DNA from: Chitinophagales bacterium
GTDB taxonomy: Bacteria; Bacteroidota; Bacteroidia; Chitinophagales; UBA10324
Reading direction: 5' to 3'
Assembly: GCA_025056305.1 (NCBI GenBank)
Contig: JANWWJ010000027.1
Span: forward strand, 154,163-218,162
Length of the DNA stretch: 64,000 bases
Shown in pieces: positions 44,775-53,317 of the stretch. Below the pieces are notes generated by a model. It did no database searches. It worked only from the letters and a program-made list of their open reading frames with translations, and was not told the origin of the DNA. Every line of letters begins with the position of its first letter. Position 1 is the stretch's first letter. A program made the translations under genes and the position numbers.

Positions 44775-46112
44775 ATGAAAGCGCAGCAAAACAACAGCCG
44801 CAGCTTGTGGATGATCGTGTTGGCCGTGTTCGTGGGTTTAAATTCCTGCACCATTGAGGAACAGGTTGACCTGAATGCGCCAAGCGTGGACGGCATCGAG
44901 GCAAATGCCACCATCAGTGAGCTCAACAACCTGGTGGCCGGAATTCTCCATGGTCAGCGCAACGATCTAGATATTTATCTTGACGATCATGCCATCATTG
45001 GCCGTGATTTTTATCGGTTCTCCAGTGCTGACCCTCGCTTTACGGCCGACATTCCCGGTGCCGGCTCAGCAGTGCTGGATAACAATACGTTTTACATCAC
45101 GCGGCCTTGGGCTGCCGGATATCAGGTAATCCGCAATGCCTGGGTTTTGCGGCATGCCGTAGCCAATACTTCGGCGCCGATCAACGATGAGCAGAAACGG
45201 GGCTATTTGGGCTTTGCCAAAACCATGCAAGCCCTTCAAATGCTGTGGTTATCTAACTTAACTTACGACAATCCGGACGGTTGCATCCGCGTTGACGTGG
45301 AAGATCCCGACAATTTAGGCCCTCTGGTAAGCTACGATGAGGCACTCGATTTCATCGCCGCTTTATTGGATGAAGCTTACGATGATCTAAACAACGCCGG
45401 CAACAGTTTTCTGTTTCCGCTTTCAACGGGCTTCGCATCTTTCAACACACCGGCAACTTTTGGTCAATTCAACAGGGCATTACGGGCACGGGTGGCTGCG
45501 TACCAGCAGGACTGGAATGAAGTGCTCAACAGCTTGGCTGTTTCTTTCCTCAATCCTTCCGGCTCTTTGACGCTTGGGGCTTACGTGGCATTTTCCACCG
45601 CAAGTGGCGATCGCCCCAACAGCATGTACATTTCCTTGCCCAACTTGCCTTCAAATGCACGCGTGGCAGTAAATTCCTGGGTAGCCGATGCTGAACCCGG
45701 TGATCTGAGACTAAATAAGGTTGCCCCGCGTAGTGAACCGGCGGTATCGGGCCAGTTCTCTTCAAATTACGATGTGGCCTTGTGGAGTTCGCTTGATGAT
45801 GATATTGCCATCATCCGAAATGAAGAACTCATCTTACTGTCGGCCGAAGCAAAAATTCATTTAGGCGATCTGAGTGGGGCTATTGCAGATTTGAACATTA
45901 TTCGGGTGGCAGCAGGCTTGGCGCCTTATTCCGGGCCTTCCGATCCGGAAAGCCTGATCAACGAAATGCTCAAGCAGCGGCGTTACTCTTTATTCGGGGA
46001 GGGGCATCGGTGGGTGGACATGCGCCGTTACAATCGCCTCGACCAGATCCAAACCGATAACCCCGACGAGGACGTCTGGCGCTATTTTCCCATCCCTGCT
46101 TCAGAAGGTTAA
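44775..46112 (+). CDS. SusD/RagB-family nutrient-binding lipoprotein
   Basis: A 445-residue outer-membrane lipoprotein that caps the SusC barrel and binds the ligand. Signal peptide and lipobox: LAVFVGLNSC with Cys26, followed by acidic TIEEQVDLNAP. The TPR-like SusD core appears in EELILLSAEAKIHLGDLSGAIADLNIIRVAAG-type sequence (about 355-385), and the RagB end motif in QRRYSLFGEGHRWVDMRRYN. It ends at FPIPASEG, at the point where SusD proteins finish, with little tail. It forms a two-gene unit with susC. Confidence 0.93.
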   Translation: MKAQQNNSRSLWMIVLAVFVGLNSCTIEEQVDLNAPSVDGIEANATISELNNLVAGILHGQRNDLDIYLDDHAIIGRDFYRFSSADPRFTADIPGAGSAVLDNNTFYITRPWAAGYQVIRNAWVLRHAVANTSAPINDEQKRGYLGFAKTMQALQMLWLSNLTYDNPDGCIRVDVEDPDNLGPLVSYDEALDFIAALLDEAYDDLNNAGNSFLFPLSTGFASFNTPATFGQFNRALRARVAAYQQDWNEVLNSLAVSFLNPSGSLTLGAYVAFSTASGDRPNSMYISLPNLPSNARVAVNSWVADAEPGDLRLNKVAPRSEPAVSGQFSSNYDVALWSSLDDDIAIIRNEELILLSAEAKIHLGDLSGAIADLNIIRVAAGLAPYSGPSDPESLINEMLKQRRYSLFGEGHRWVDMRRYNRLDQIQTDNPDEDVWRYFPIPASEG

Positions 46113-46295
46113 TGGGGATCATCCCCAAGGTACGAGCATAACCGGCAGAAAAACCTTTGCAGGGGAGGCTCAGTTGCTGGCGCCAATGCTTCTGTAAGGT
46201 GAGCATTGTTACGGATGCGCTGAGATTTTTTGTCGGTCGAAAAATTCAATAGGCAGGGCCATGAGGTAGGCCTAAGCAGCTGATCTCTGGTCAAC

Positions 46296-46898
46296 TTAAT
46301 TTGCTGCCTGCCGCTGTAGCTGTTCAGCTTCTTCCCGAAGTGGAGAGGCTATTTCAGTATTGATTTGCCGACGCAACAGCTGATAAACTTTATCTACTTC
46401 GGGAATCAGTTCGAGCCCGGGCAATGGATGGGAGGTAAAATAAAACTTGCCGAAAAGCCATGGCCAGAGCGGATTGGTATTACCGAAAAAGATAAAACCA
46501 CTGCCGTCTTTTTCTTCATTCTTATCAAGGTGCGAGATATTGCGCAAGGGTAGGGTAAAGAGTTTGCTGCGTCGGCCTGAGAGTTTGAGTACCCTTCGGT
46601 TGGTAATGCAATAGCACGTGTATTTGCGCCGGAAATAATCGCGTACAAAGCGAATGCCGGCCATGTAGATTCCGGCTCCTGCAAACATTAGGCCGATGAT
46701 TTGGTAGCTTACGGGTGCTCGGTAAGTGATGATGATGTAATCAATGATGGCGGAAAAGCCCACTAAAATGATGCTGAACGGGATGAGGATGATGTCGGCA
46801 TCGCGGAGAAAAAAGCCTTGTTTGGGTCCACCCAACCATAAAATAGTTTCCCCCTCTTTAAGATAGGGACTAAACCGCTGCAGTAACCGATCCGACAT
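46296..46898 (-). CDS. Membrane protein with bacterial PH-like domain
   Basis: A 200-residue protein. Two close transmembrane helices (about 32-52 and 58-78: IILIPFSIILVGFSAII, YQIIGLMFAGAGIYMAG) lie between an N-terminal stretch LKEGETILWLGGPKQG and a C-terminal bacterial PH-like domain with YCITNRRVLKLSGRR. Function in this family is unknown. The ATG at 46898 was chosen; the longer frame from 46994 would overlap the divergent ppk1 start. Confidence 0.75.
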   Translation of the reverse strand: MSDRLLQRFSPYLKEGETILWLGGPKQGFFLRDADIILIPFSIILVGFSAIIDYIIITYRAPVSYQIIGLMFAGAGIYMAGIRFVRDYFRRKYTCYCITNRRVLKLSGRRSKLFTLPLRNISHLDKNEEKDGSGFIFFGNTNPLWPWLFGKFYFTSHPLPGLELIPEVDKVYQLLRRQINTEIASPLREEAEQLQRQAAN

Positions 46899-46957
46899 GC
46901 TTTTACAAAATAACAATGAAACCGTCTGACGTGCACAACCTACACCTGTGGGTTTGT

Positions 46958-46965
46958 TACTTTCG
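46958..46965 (+). promoter_or_regulatory. Possible -7 element of ppk1
   Basis: TACTTTCG (seven of eight consensus bases) lies 18 bases before the GTG at 46984. The same octamer occurs before the DUF151 gene (51723-51730). No TTG is found at the -33 spacing. Confidence 0.3.
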
Positions 46966-46983
46966 TAGCTCAATTGCGGGCCG

Positions 46984-49086
46984 GTGAAATACATAAACCG
47001 GGAGTTGAGTTGGCTGTCGTTTAACGCGCGGGTGCTGCAGGAAGCGGCTGACCCTCAGGTGCCTTTGTTAGAGCGCCTGCGCTTTTTGGGAATTTTTTCC
47101 TCAAACCTGGACGAGTTTTTCCGTGTGCGTGTTGCTACCCTCAAGCGGATGAAACAGTTGGGGAAGCAGGCGCGCCTTCCTTTCGGGGAATCTCCTAAGC
47201 GCATCTTGACCGAGATTTTCGACCAGGTTATCCGGTTGCAAAACCAGTTCAACACCATTTACGCAGGCATCCAGCACGAGCTGGAAGAAGAGAAAATTCA
47301 CATCATCAACGAAAAGCAGCTCACCGAGGAACAGGGACGTTTCGTACGGAACTATTTTCATGCCCATGTTCGAGCTGCACTTGTGCCATTGATGGTTGAT
47401 AAGATTGAGGAATTTCCTTACTTACGCGACCATTCCATCTATTTAGCTGTTTTACTAAGCGACAGTCAGCGTCAGCACAAAAGCCGTTATGCCCTTATCG
47501 AAATTCCCACCGATGTGGTTTCGCGTTTTTTGGTCTTGCCTTCTCATGACGAAAATGCATATGTGATCTTGCTGGACGATGTCATTCGCTACTGCTTAGC
47601 CGATATCTTCTACATCTTTCCGCACGATACGTATCAGGCCTGGACTGTCAAGCTTACGCGGGATGCCGAAATAGACTTGCACGATGATTTCAACGCCACC
47701 ATGATTGAAAAGCTGGAAAAGGGGCTGAAGCAGCGGCGACGTGGCCGTCCGGTTCGGTTTATCTACGATGCCACTATTGACGCAGGGATGCTCAATTATT
47801 TTTTAGAACGTATGAAACTCAAAAAGGACAGCGAAAATCTGGTGGCCGGTGCTCGATATCATAACTTCAAGGACTTCATTCATTTTCCAACGCTAGGCAA
47901 GCATCATTTGCGGTATCCGCCCATGCAGCCGGTGCCACATCCGGATCTGCAACCCAACCGCAGCATTTTTCAGGTTTTGGACCAAAAAGATGTTTTATTG
48001 CATTATCCTTATCATTCATTTGATTATTTCATAGACTTCCTTCGCGAGGCAGCTATTGACCCCAAGGTTCAGGAAATCAAAATCACGCTTTATCGACTGG
48101 CCAAGAATTCAAAGGTGGCCAATGCCTTGATCAATGCTGTGCGCAATGGAAAAAAGGTCGTTGTGGTCATGGAATTGCAGGCCCGCTTTGACGAAGAGCA
48201 CAATATTTATTGGAGCGATCGGCTTCGCGAAGAAGGCGCTACAGTTCTATTCGGCATCCAGGGCCTAAAGGTGCATTGTAAGGTATGCTTGATCAAACGC
48301 AAAGAGCATCGCGAAACCAAATGGTACGCAAACATATCTACGGGCAACTTCAATGAAACTACAGCCCAGATTTATACCGATCACTGCCTGTTTACCAGCG
48401 ACAAGCGGATCACCCATGAGCTCGATCAGATGTTCACCTTTTTTGTGAACACTTATAAGGTTCCCACCTATAAATACCTGCTGTTGTCGCCGCTGACCAT
48501 GCGCAGCCGCATTGAGCAGCTTATTCGCAGAGAAATCGCACATGCGCAAAAAGGAAAGCCGGCAGCCATCAATCTGAAGCTGAACAACCTTGCCGACAAG
48601 CAAATGATTGACCTGTTGCACGAAGCCGCTTTAGCTGGAGTAAAGATGCGCCTTATGGTGCGCGGCGCATGTTCGTTTGCACCCGTATCGCAGCGGGTTA
48701 GCGCTCATCTGGAGATACGCAGCCTGGTGGACCGTTTCCTGGAGCACTCACGCCTGATGATCTTCTGGAACGGTGGCGATCCTGAAGTTTATTTAACCTC
48801 TGCCGACTGGATGATCCGCAATCTGGATGGGCGCGTTGAAATGGCTATGCCCATACTTGATTCTGCCATACGCGACGAGTTGATTCAATATTTCGAGCTG
48901 CAATGGCGCGACAATGTCAAGGCCCGGCATATAACCGCGCAGCAGGACAATCCTTATGTGCGCAATGACCTGCCCCCTTTCCGGGTGCAGGAGGCTTTGC
49001 GCGATTGGTTGGCTTCACGCGCAGCCGTGGTTTCTGCCAAATCGGATGGCGTACAGGCTGCACCTAAGTTGGAACCCCAGGTGTAG
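46984..49086 (+). CDS. ppk1: Polyphosphate kinase 1
   Basis: A 700-residue enzyme that polymerises ATP gamma-phosphate into polyphosphate. N domain INRELSWLSFNARVLQEA (4-21), SSNLDEFFRVRVA (39-51) and the two phospholipase D-like C domains are present. His431 in GLKVHCKV corresponds to the phospho-accepting His435 of E. coli, and the later His of FLEHSRL to His592. The E. coli His454 position, 19 residues beyond the first, is Asn450 here (YANISTGNFNE). The start is GTG; an in-frame stop at 46966-46968 excludes anything longer. Confidence 0.95.
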   Translation: MKYINRELSWLSFNARVLQEAADPQVPLLERLRFLGIFSSNLDEFFRVRVATLKRMKQLGKQARLPFGESPKRILTEIFDQVIRLQNQFNTIYAGIQHELEEEKIHIINEKQLTEEQGRFVRNYFHAHVRAALVPLMVDKIEEFPYLRDHSIYLAVLLSDSQRQHKSRYALIEIPTDVVSRFLVLPSHDENAYVILLDDVIRYCLADIFYIFPHDTYQAWTVKLTRDAEIDLHDDFNATMIEKLEKGLKQRRRGRPVRFIYDATIDAGMLNYFLERMKLKKDSENLVAGARYHNFKDFIHFPTLGKHHLRYPPMQPVPHPDLQPNRSIFQVLDQKDVLLHYPYHSFDYFIDFLREAAIDPKVQEIKITLYRLAKNSKVANALINAVRNGKKVVVVMELQARFDEEHNIYWSDRLREEGATVLFGIQGLKVHCKVCLIKRKEHRETKWYANISTGNFNETTAQIYTDHCLFTSDKRITHELDQMFTFFVNTYKVPTYKYLLLSPLTMRSRIEQLIRREIAHAQKGKPAAINLKLNNLADKQMIDLLHEAALAGVKMRLMVRGACSFAPVSQRVSAHLEIRSLVDRFLEHSRLMIFWNGGDPEVYLTSADWMIRNLDGRVEMAMPILDSAIRDELIQYFELQWRDNVKARHITAQQDNPYVRNDLPPFRVQEALRDWLASRAAVVSAKSDGVQAAPKLEPQV

Positions 49087-49121
49087 TAGTCCGCACACAT
49101 TCTGTACATCGGATGAAACAT

Positions 49122-49167
49122 ATGGCCTTGTTTTACGTTGCTAATTTTACCTAAGCAATAAGGCCAT
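49122..49167. repeat. Inverted repeat overlapping a start codon
   Basis: ATGGCCTT (49122-49129) and AAGGCCAT (49160-49167) are perfect arms. Inside, TTGC (49138-49141) and GCAA (49155-49158) can extend the fold. The right arm covers the first two bases of the ATG at 49166. It could act in RNA, masking the start codon, or in DNA as a protein site. Confidence 0.45.
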
Positions 49168-49543
49168 GCGACGAAATGGAGTATTTATTCTTTTATGGAC
49201 TTGCGCAGCTCCTGCCTTCGCACAAGGCCTGAGCTTTTCTGCCGGTGAGCAAGCCAGAGGCGAAAATCCGTCGACATTTGTGGTGGCCTCCGATGGCGGT
49301 GCAATCAACATCTTCTTTGCATTGCCGGCATCGGCTCAGGCAACTGAAGTAAGCTTTGACATTTATCGGGTTTCAGGCAACAAAGAGCAGTACCATGCTA
49401 CGGTGAAAAGTCCGGTAAGTGCACGCAAAACTGCTGACAAACAAGTCTGGTTCTATGATGAAGGCCGCTATCGCATCTACGTTTACGACGAGCACGATCG
49501 CTTGCTCAGCAAAGGCGAGTTCACCGTGCTTAAACAACCGTAA
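49166..49543 (+). CDS. Small periplasmic or secreted beta protein, unknown function
   Basis: A 125-residue protein with signal peptide MRRNGVFILLWTCAAPAFA. The mature part is about 105 residues, all beta-prone, with DGGAINIFFALP, VSFDIYRVSG and YDEGRYRIYVYDEHD, and an Ig-like pattern ending in GEFTVL. I do not recognise the family. The start codon lies inside a palindrome. It is convergent with the TPR gene, with five bases between. Confidence 0.65.
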   Translation: MRRNGVFILLWTCAAPAFAQGLSFSAGEQARGENPSTFVVASDGGAINIFFALPASAQATEVSFDIYRVSGNKEQYHATVKSPVSARKTADKQVWFYDEGRYRIYVYDEHDRLLSKGEFTVLKQP

Positions 49544-49548
49544 TTAAC

Positions 49549-49875
49549 TCATTCTGTTTCCTCCTCCAACTGGTTCAATGCCTGTATCAATTCCTGCCTG
49601 GTACGCTCATCAGAAGGGGTGCAGCGACTAATGCCTTCGCGATACGTATGCCGCGCTTCTTCAACCATACCCATCTGTTGGTATAGGTTGCCCAAGTGGT
49701 AATAAAGGCCGAGATAGTCGGGATGCAAATGTTTCAGTCGTACAAAGTAATCGCGGGCTGTTTGCCCGTCACCCATCTGCTTGTATTCCAGAGCTAATGC
49801 GTACAGTAGGAAAGCATCTTGAGGCTTTTCCTGCAACAGCTGCAGCAGCAGTTTGACGCGGGTGGTGGCATCCAC
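49549..49875 (-). CDS. Small tetratricopeptide-repeat protein
   Basis: A 108-residue cytosolic protein made of about three TPR motifs: DAFLLYALALEYKQMGDGQTARDYF-type sequence (about 18-42), YLGLYYHLGNLYQQMG and EARHTYREGISRC. Such proteins scaffold protein-protein contacts. The start is GTG. It is divergent from etfB across 62 bases. No partner can be named. Confidence 0.8.
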   Translation of the reverse strand: MDATTRVKLLLQLLQEKPQDAFLLYALALEYKQMGDGQTARDYFVRLKHLHPDYLGLYYHLGNLYQQMGMVEEARHTYREGISRCTPSDERTRQELIQALNQLEEETE

Positions 49876-49937
49876 TTCAGTTTATACTACTTTAGCCTCC
49901 GCTAAGTTGCAATCACTTACTTCTAAAGGCAACAGGC

Positions 49938-50678
49938 ATGAAGATTCTGGTATGCATCAGCAGAACTCCTGACACCACAAGCCGCGTCGCTTTTACCGAC
50001 AACAATACCCGCTTTGATGCGGATAAGGTTCAATTCATCATCAACCCTTACGACGAGTGGTACGCCTTAGTTCGCGCAGTGGAGCTTCAAGAGTCGCAGG
50101 GAGCGGCAGTCACCTTACTGCATGTTGGCGGTGCCGAGGGTGATGCCATTTTGCGCAAAGCATTAGCCATCGGTGGCGACCGCGCTATTCGCATCGACGC
50201 CGAGCCACCGGATGCTTACTTTGTGGCCGTACAGATAGCCGCTTTTTTGCGTCAAGACCCTCACGATTTGGTGTTGGTAGGTAAAGAAACCATTGACTAC
50301 AATGGCTCTCAGGTAGGAGGCATGATTGCCGGCCTGCTCGAATGGCCTTTCGTGTCGTTGGCTTCGCGATTAGAGCTTGCCGGCAGTACTGCGGTGTTGG
50401 AACGTGACATCTCCGGCGGAAAGGAAGAGATTGAAGTTCCGTTGCCCGTGGTGGTTAGTTGTGCCAAGGGAATGGCCGAGCAGCGCATCCCGAACATGCG
50501 TGGCATTATGGCTGCACGAACAAAACCGCTCACCGTGCGTGCTGCTGAGCCGGCCGAGGCTTTGGCGCCTATGATTGCCTTTGAGTTGCCTAAAGCCAAG
50601 CAAGGGGTAAAGCTCATCAGCCCTGACCAACCCGAAGAGCTGGTGCGCTTGTTGCATGTGGAGGCAAAAGTGATTTAA
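49938..50678 (+). CDS. etfB: Electron transfer flavoprotein beta subunit
   Basis: A 246-residue subunit that forms a heterodimer with EtfA and passes electrons from acyl-CoA dehydrogenases to the quinone pool. The N-terminus KILVCISRTPDTTSRV, then INPYDEWYALVRAVEL, the DLVLVGKETIDYNGSQVGG motif and ELPVVVSC-like VPLPVVVSCAKG identify the beta subunit. It lies 17 bases upstream of etfA. No acyl-CoA dehydrogenase or ETF-quinone reductase is nearby. Confidence 0.94.
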   Translation: MKILVCISRTPDTTSRVAFTDNNTRFDADKVQFIINPYDEWYALVRAVELQESQGAAVTLLHVGGAEGDAILRKALAIGGDRAIRIDAEPPDAYFVAVQIAAFLRQDPHDLVLVGKETIDYNGSQVGGMIAGLLEWPFVSLASRLELAGSTAVLERDISGGKEEIEVPLPVVVSCAKGMAEQRIPNMRGIMAARTKPLTVRAAEPAEALAPMIAFELPKAKQGVKLISPDQPEELVRLLHVEAKVI

Positions 50679-50695
50679 AAAATTTTAATGCAAGT

Positions 50696-51688
50696 ATGAG
50701 CGTGCTGGTTTTTGCAGAAACAGCAGAAGGCAATTTCCGTAAGCCTGCTTTTGAGTCCGTGAGCTACGGACAGCGGGTAGCCGCCAGCTTGGGGTTGCCT
50801 CTGCATGTGCTGTGCTTGGATCATGAATTAAGCGAAAGTTCCATTAAGCAACTTGGCGACTACGGCGCCAGCCATGTGTTGTGGGACCGTAATGAATTGT
50901 TTCGGCATTTTGATCCTCAGCCATTTGCTAAAGCCCTTCGCACAGCCGCTGAAGCAACGCAGGCCAGTGTTATCGTCCTCTCGCTCACGTACAACGGACG
51001 TGCGCTTGCTCCGCTGCTGGCTGCTCAACTGAACGCCGGATTGGTTACCGGCGCGATACAGCTGCCGGAGTTTGTGGGTCAAGAGTTTCGAATCAAGAAA
51101 AACGTATTTGGAGGTAAAGCCATAGCCACCGTTGCTTTACGTACTCCTGTGAAGATTATAGCGGTCTTGCCGAATGCAGTAGCGCCCCAGCGGGCCTCAA
51201 CTGATGTGGCCGTAGAACTATTTGAAAGTGGAGTTACTGCAAGTGATTGGAAGATCAAGATCAAGGGTATCCGCAAGAGCTCAGGTAAGGTGATTTTGTC
51301 CGATGCCGAAATTGTGGTGTCAGGCGGAAGGGGGTTGAAGGGGCCTGAGAACTGGGGCATGATTGAAGAGTTGGCTGAAGTGCTGGGAGCCGCTACCGCC
51401 TGCTCCCGACCTGTCGCCGATGTACACTGGAGGCCCCATGAGGAGCACGTCGGACAGACAGGCTTGACGATACGCCCCAACCTGTACATTGCCATCGGCA
51501 TATCGGGGGCTATTCAACATCTGGCTGGCGTCAACGGCAGCAAGGTCATCGTAGTCATCAACAAAGACCCTGAAGCTCCTTTTTTCAAAGCGGCCGATTA
51601 CGGGATCGTGGGAGATGCCTTTGAGATCGTGCCGGCATTAACACGGGCCTTTAAACGGTTTAAGTCGGGAGAGCTAACTTTTTCCTGA
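50696..51688 (+). CDS. etfA: Electron transfer flavoprotein alpha subunit
   Basis: A 330-residue FAD-binding subunit. The C-terminal FAD domain carries VVSGGRGLKGPENW, ACSRPVADVHWRPHEEHVG-like sequence (about 235-253), GLTIRPNLYIAIGISGAIQH and NKDPEAPFFKAADYGIVGD, all characteristic of EtfA. The N-terminal domain is shorter and variable. The gene forms a two-gene unit with etfB, as in most bacteria. Confidence 0.95.
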   Translation: MSVLVFAETAEGNFRKPAFESVSYGQRVAASLGLPLHVLCLDHELSESSIKQLGDYGASHVLWDRNELFRHFDPQPFAKALRTAAEATQASVIVLSLTYNGRALAPLLAAQLNAGLVTGAIQLPEFVGQEFRIKKNVFGGKAIATVALRTPVKIIAVLPNAVAPQRASTDVAVELFESGVTASDWKIKIKGIRKSSGKVILSDAEIVVSGGRGLKGPENWGMIEELAEVLGAATACSRPVADVHWRPHEEHVGQTGLTIRPNLYIAIGISGAIQHLAGVNGSKVIVVINKDPEAPFFKAADYGIVGDAFEIVPALTRAFKRFKSGELTFS

Positions 51689-51700
51689 GGTGAATACCTT

Positions 51701-51730
51701 TTGGTGCATGCGGGAAAGTTTATACTTTCG
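51701..51730 (+). promoter_or_regulatory. Promoter of the DUF151 gene
   Basis: TTG (51701-51703), a 19-base spacer and TACTTTCG (51723-51730, seven of eight). A purine-rich AAGGGAGGG precedes the ATG at 51747 by about six bases, one of the few clear Shine-Dalgarno-like sites in the window. Confidence 0.5.
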
Positions 51731-51746
51731 TTAAGGGAGGGTAGCC

Positions 51747-52352
51747 ATGCGCAAGATTGAATTGCAGATTGTAAGCATCACCCACAGCATTTCCCAAGCC
51801 CATTCCTACGCCGTTTTGCTCAGTGAAGTGGGGGGACTGCGGCGGCTGCCTATCGTCATCGGAGGTTTTGAAGCGCAGGCTATCGCCGTGGCCTTGGAAA
51901 ATATGAAGCCCACACGGCCTTTGACCCATGATTTAATGAAAAACATATGTCAGACATTTAATATTGAACTTAAAGAAGTTATCATCAACAATTTGCTTGA
52001 CGGTATTTTTTATGCGCAATTGGTCTGCAAATACCGCAATCAAATCATTGAGATCGACAGCCGCACCAGCGATGCCCTGGCGCTGGCTGTTCGTTTTGAC
52101 TGTCCCATATACACTTATGAATTTGTGTTAGACAGTGCCGGCATCATCATGGAAGAACTGCAAGAAGAAGAGGAGTCTGAAAAGCCTGCACCAGAGCCTC
52201 CTTCAGCCGAATCGATGAAGATTAAAGATTTGTCCAAATACAGTTCAGAAGAGTTAAATCGTATGCTTCAAAAATTGCTGGAGAAGGAAGACTACGAACA
52301 AGCCATATTGGTACGTGACGAGCTATCACGCCGCAAGCGAAAGCATTCGTAA
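51747..52352 (+). CDS. Bifunctional nuclease (DUF151) with C-terminal UVR motif
   Basis: A 201-residue protein. The DUF151 domain (1-135) shows HSYAVLLSEVGGLRRLPIVIG, MKPTRPLTHDLM and IEIDSRTSDALALAVRFDCPIY, as in the bifunctional nuclease family. An acidic, proline-containing linker follows (EELQEEEESEKPAPEPPS), then a UvrB/UvrC-like helical hairpin (about 165-197: YSSEELNRMLQKLLEKEDYE), a protein-protein contact motif in excision repair. This arrangement is known in Bacteroidota; the cellular role is not settled. Confidence 0.9.
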   Translation: MRKIELQIVSITHSISQAHSYAVLLSEVGGLRRLPIVIGGFEAQAIAVALENMKPTRPLTHDLMKNICQTFNIELKEVIINNLLDGIFYAQLVCKYRNQIIEIDSRTSDALALAVRFDCPIYTYEFVLDSAGIIMEELQEEEESEKPAPEPPSAESMKIKDLSKYSSEELNRMLQKLLEKEDYEQAILVRDELSRRKRKHS

Positions 52353-52364
52353 AACACAGCTAAT

Positions 52365-53189
52365 TCAGCAGCACGACCGGGGTTTAAGGCCCCAACCCCA
52401 TTGCAGAAAGCAAGGCATGACCTTAGCCCATGTTGAGGGATGATGGCGGCCCTGAAGTACTTCGCAATAGGTGACATCACGGAAAGGGCGATAGCCTTTG
52501 TGCACGAGTTCGGTAATAAGATCTAAGGTGTCGTCAATAGCATCGATGATGCCGTTGTTGTTGCGGTCGGCGGTTTCGTCGTGAGTTCCGGCCTGAAACC
52601 AGAAGCGCAGGCCCGGGCGCTGCGTACTGTTGCGTATCATCAAATGCGCTATGCGATGGCGGTTTTCATCAAAATTAGGTCCGTACGGGCGGCTGCGCCA
52701 CCATAAGGAACCGCTGAAGACGCCGACGCAGCGAAACCATTGCGGGAACTGCCAGGCCAGGTCCAAGGCCGACAAGCCGCCTAACGAACAACCTGCAACG
52801 CCGTTGACGGCAGTTTCCAGATCCAGCCGGAACGTCTGATCCAAAAAGGGCAGCAATTCACGCGATATGAATTGGGCATATTGGCGGGCACGCGATCCTC
52901 GCCGCTGATAGTCGGGATGGCCCGTAATGCCGTATTCCTGCAACCGGTCGCCGGCATGCACAGCCACAACAATCAATTCATGGATTTGTTGCTTTTGAAA
53001 TAGTCTGCTTAAAGTGGCTTTCAAGCGAAGACGGCCAAGGTCTTGTCCGTCGTTGAGCAATAACAACGGGTAACGCCTACGGCTCTTGGCATAAGCAGGC
53101 GGAACCAGCACATCAGCAATGACTTGTCGTTTCAGATAATCGGAGTAAAGCGAGGGTAAGCGCAATTCTTCGCAAGGCTTGTAGGTCAT
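52365..53189 (-). CDS. Esterase (Fes/EsD-like alpha/beta hydrolase)
   Basis: A 274-residue cytosolic-looking hydrolase with no signal peptide. RRYPLLLLNDGQDLGRL near residue 40, the nucleophile motif GCSLGG with Ser135, and a late His in GRHHPSTW fit the esterase D/enterochelin esterase family (PF00756). An EF-hand-like loop, DRNNNGIIDAIDD, lies in the C-terminal third and may bind calcium. The substrate is unknown. The ATG at 53189 follows a promoter at 53206-53233. Confidence 0.85.
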   Translation of the reverse strand: MTYKPCEELRLPSLYSDYLKRQVIADVLVPPAYAKSRRRYPLLLLNDGQDLGRLRLKATLSRLFQKQQIHELIVVAVHAGDRLQEYGITGHPDYQRRGSRARQYAQFISRELLPFLDQTFRLDLETAVNGVAGCSLGGLSALDLAWQFPQWFRCVGVFSGSLWWRSRPYGPNFDENRHRIAHLMIRNSTQRPGLRFWFQAGTHDETADRNNNGIIDAIDDTLDLITELVHKGYRPFRDVTYCEVLQGRHHPSTWAKVMPCFLQWGWGLKPRSCC

Positions 53190-53205
53190 AAGTAAAAGAA
53201 GGCTG

Positions 53206-53233
53206 CAAGTATAGGACGAAGCATCGTCATCAA
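53206..53233 (-). promoter_or_regulatory. Promoter of the esterase gene
   Basis: Minus-strand TTG (53231-53233), a 17-base spacer and TATACTTG (53206-53213, seven of eight). A perfect hairpin, CATCGT-CATCA-ACGATG (53222-53238), overlaps the -33 element and could be an operator. Confidence 0.45.
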
Positions 53234-53263
53234 CGATGGTGCAGCGCAGCCCTTGCCAGATAA

Positions 53264-53296
53264 TTGAGGCACTTAAGGGCTTGTTGTTTACCTTTG
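53264..53296 (+). promoter_or_regulatory. Promoter of the DUF177-rpmF-plsX-fabH-efp operon
   Basis: TTG (53264-53266), a 22-base spacer and an exact TACCTTTG (53289-53296). The ATG at 53318 follows 21 bases later. The in-frame TTG at 53264, which would lengthen the first gene, is the -33 element. Confidence 0.65.
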
Positions 53297-53317
53297 CCGA
53301 CTTGTTGGGCTGTCCTC

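Noticed and set aside
46113..46127. Near-palindrome TGGGGATCATCCCCA after susD
   Set aside because: Too short a loop for a stable hairpin and no T-tract; the 183-base gap otherwise shows nothing.
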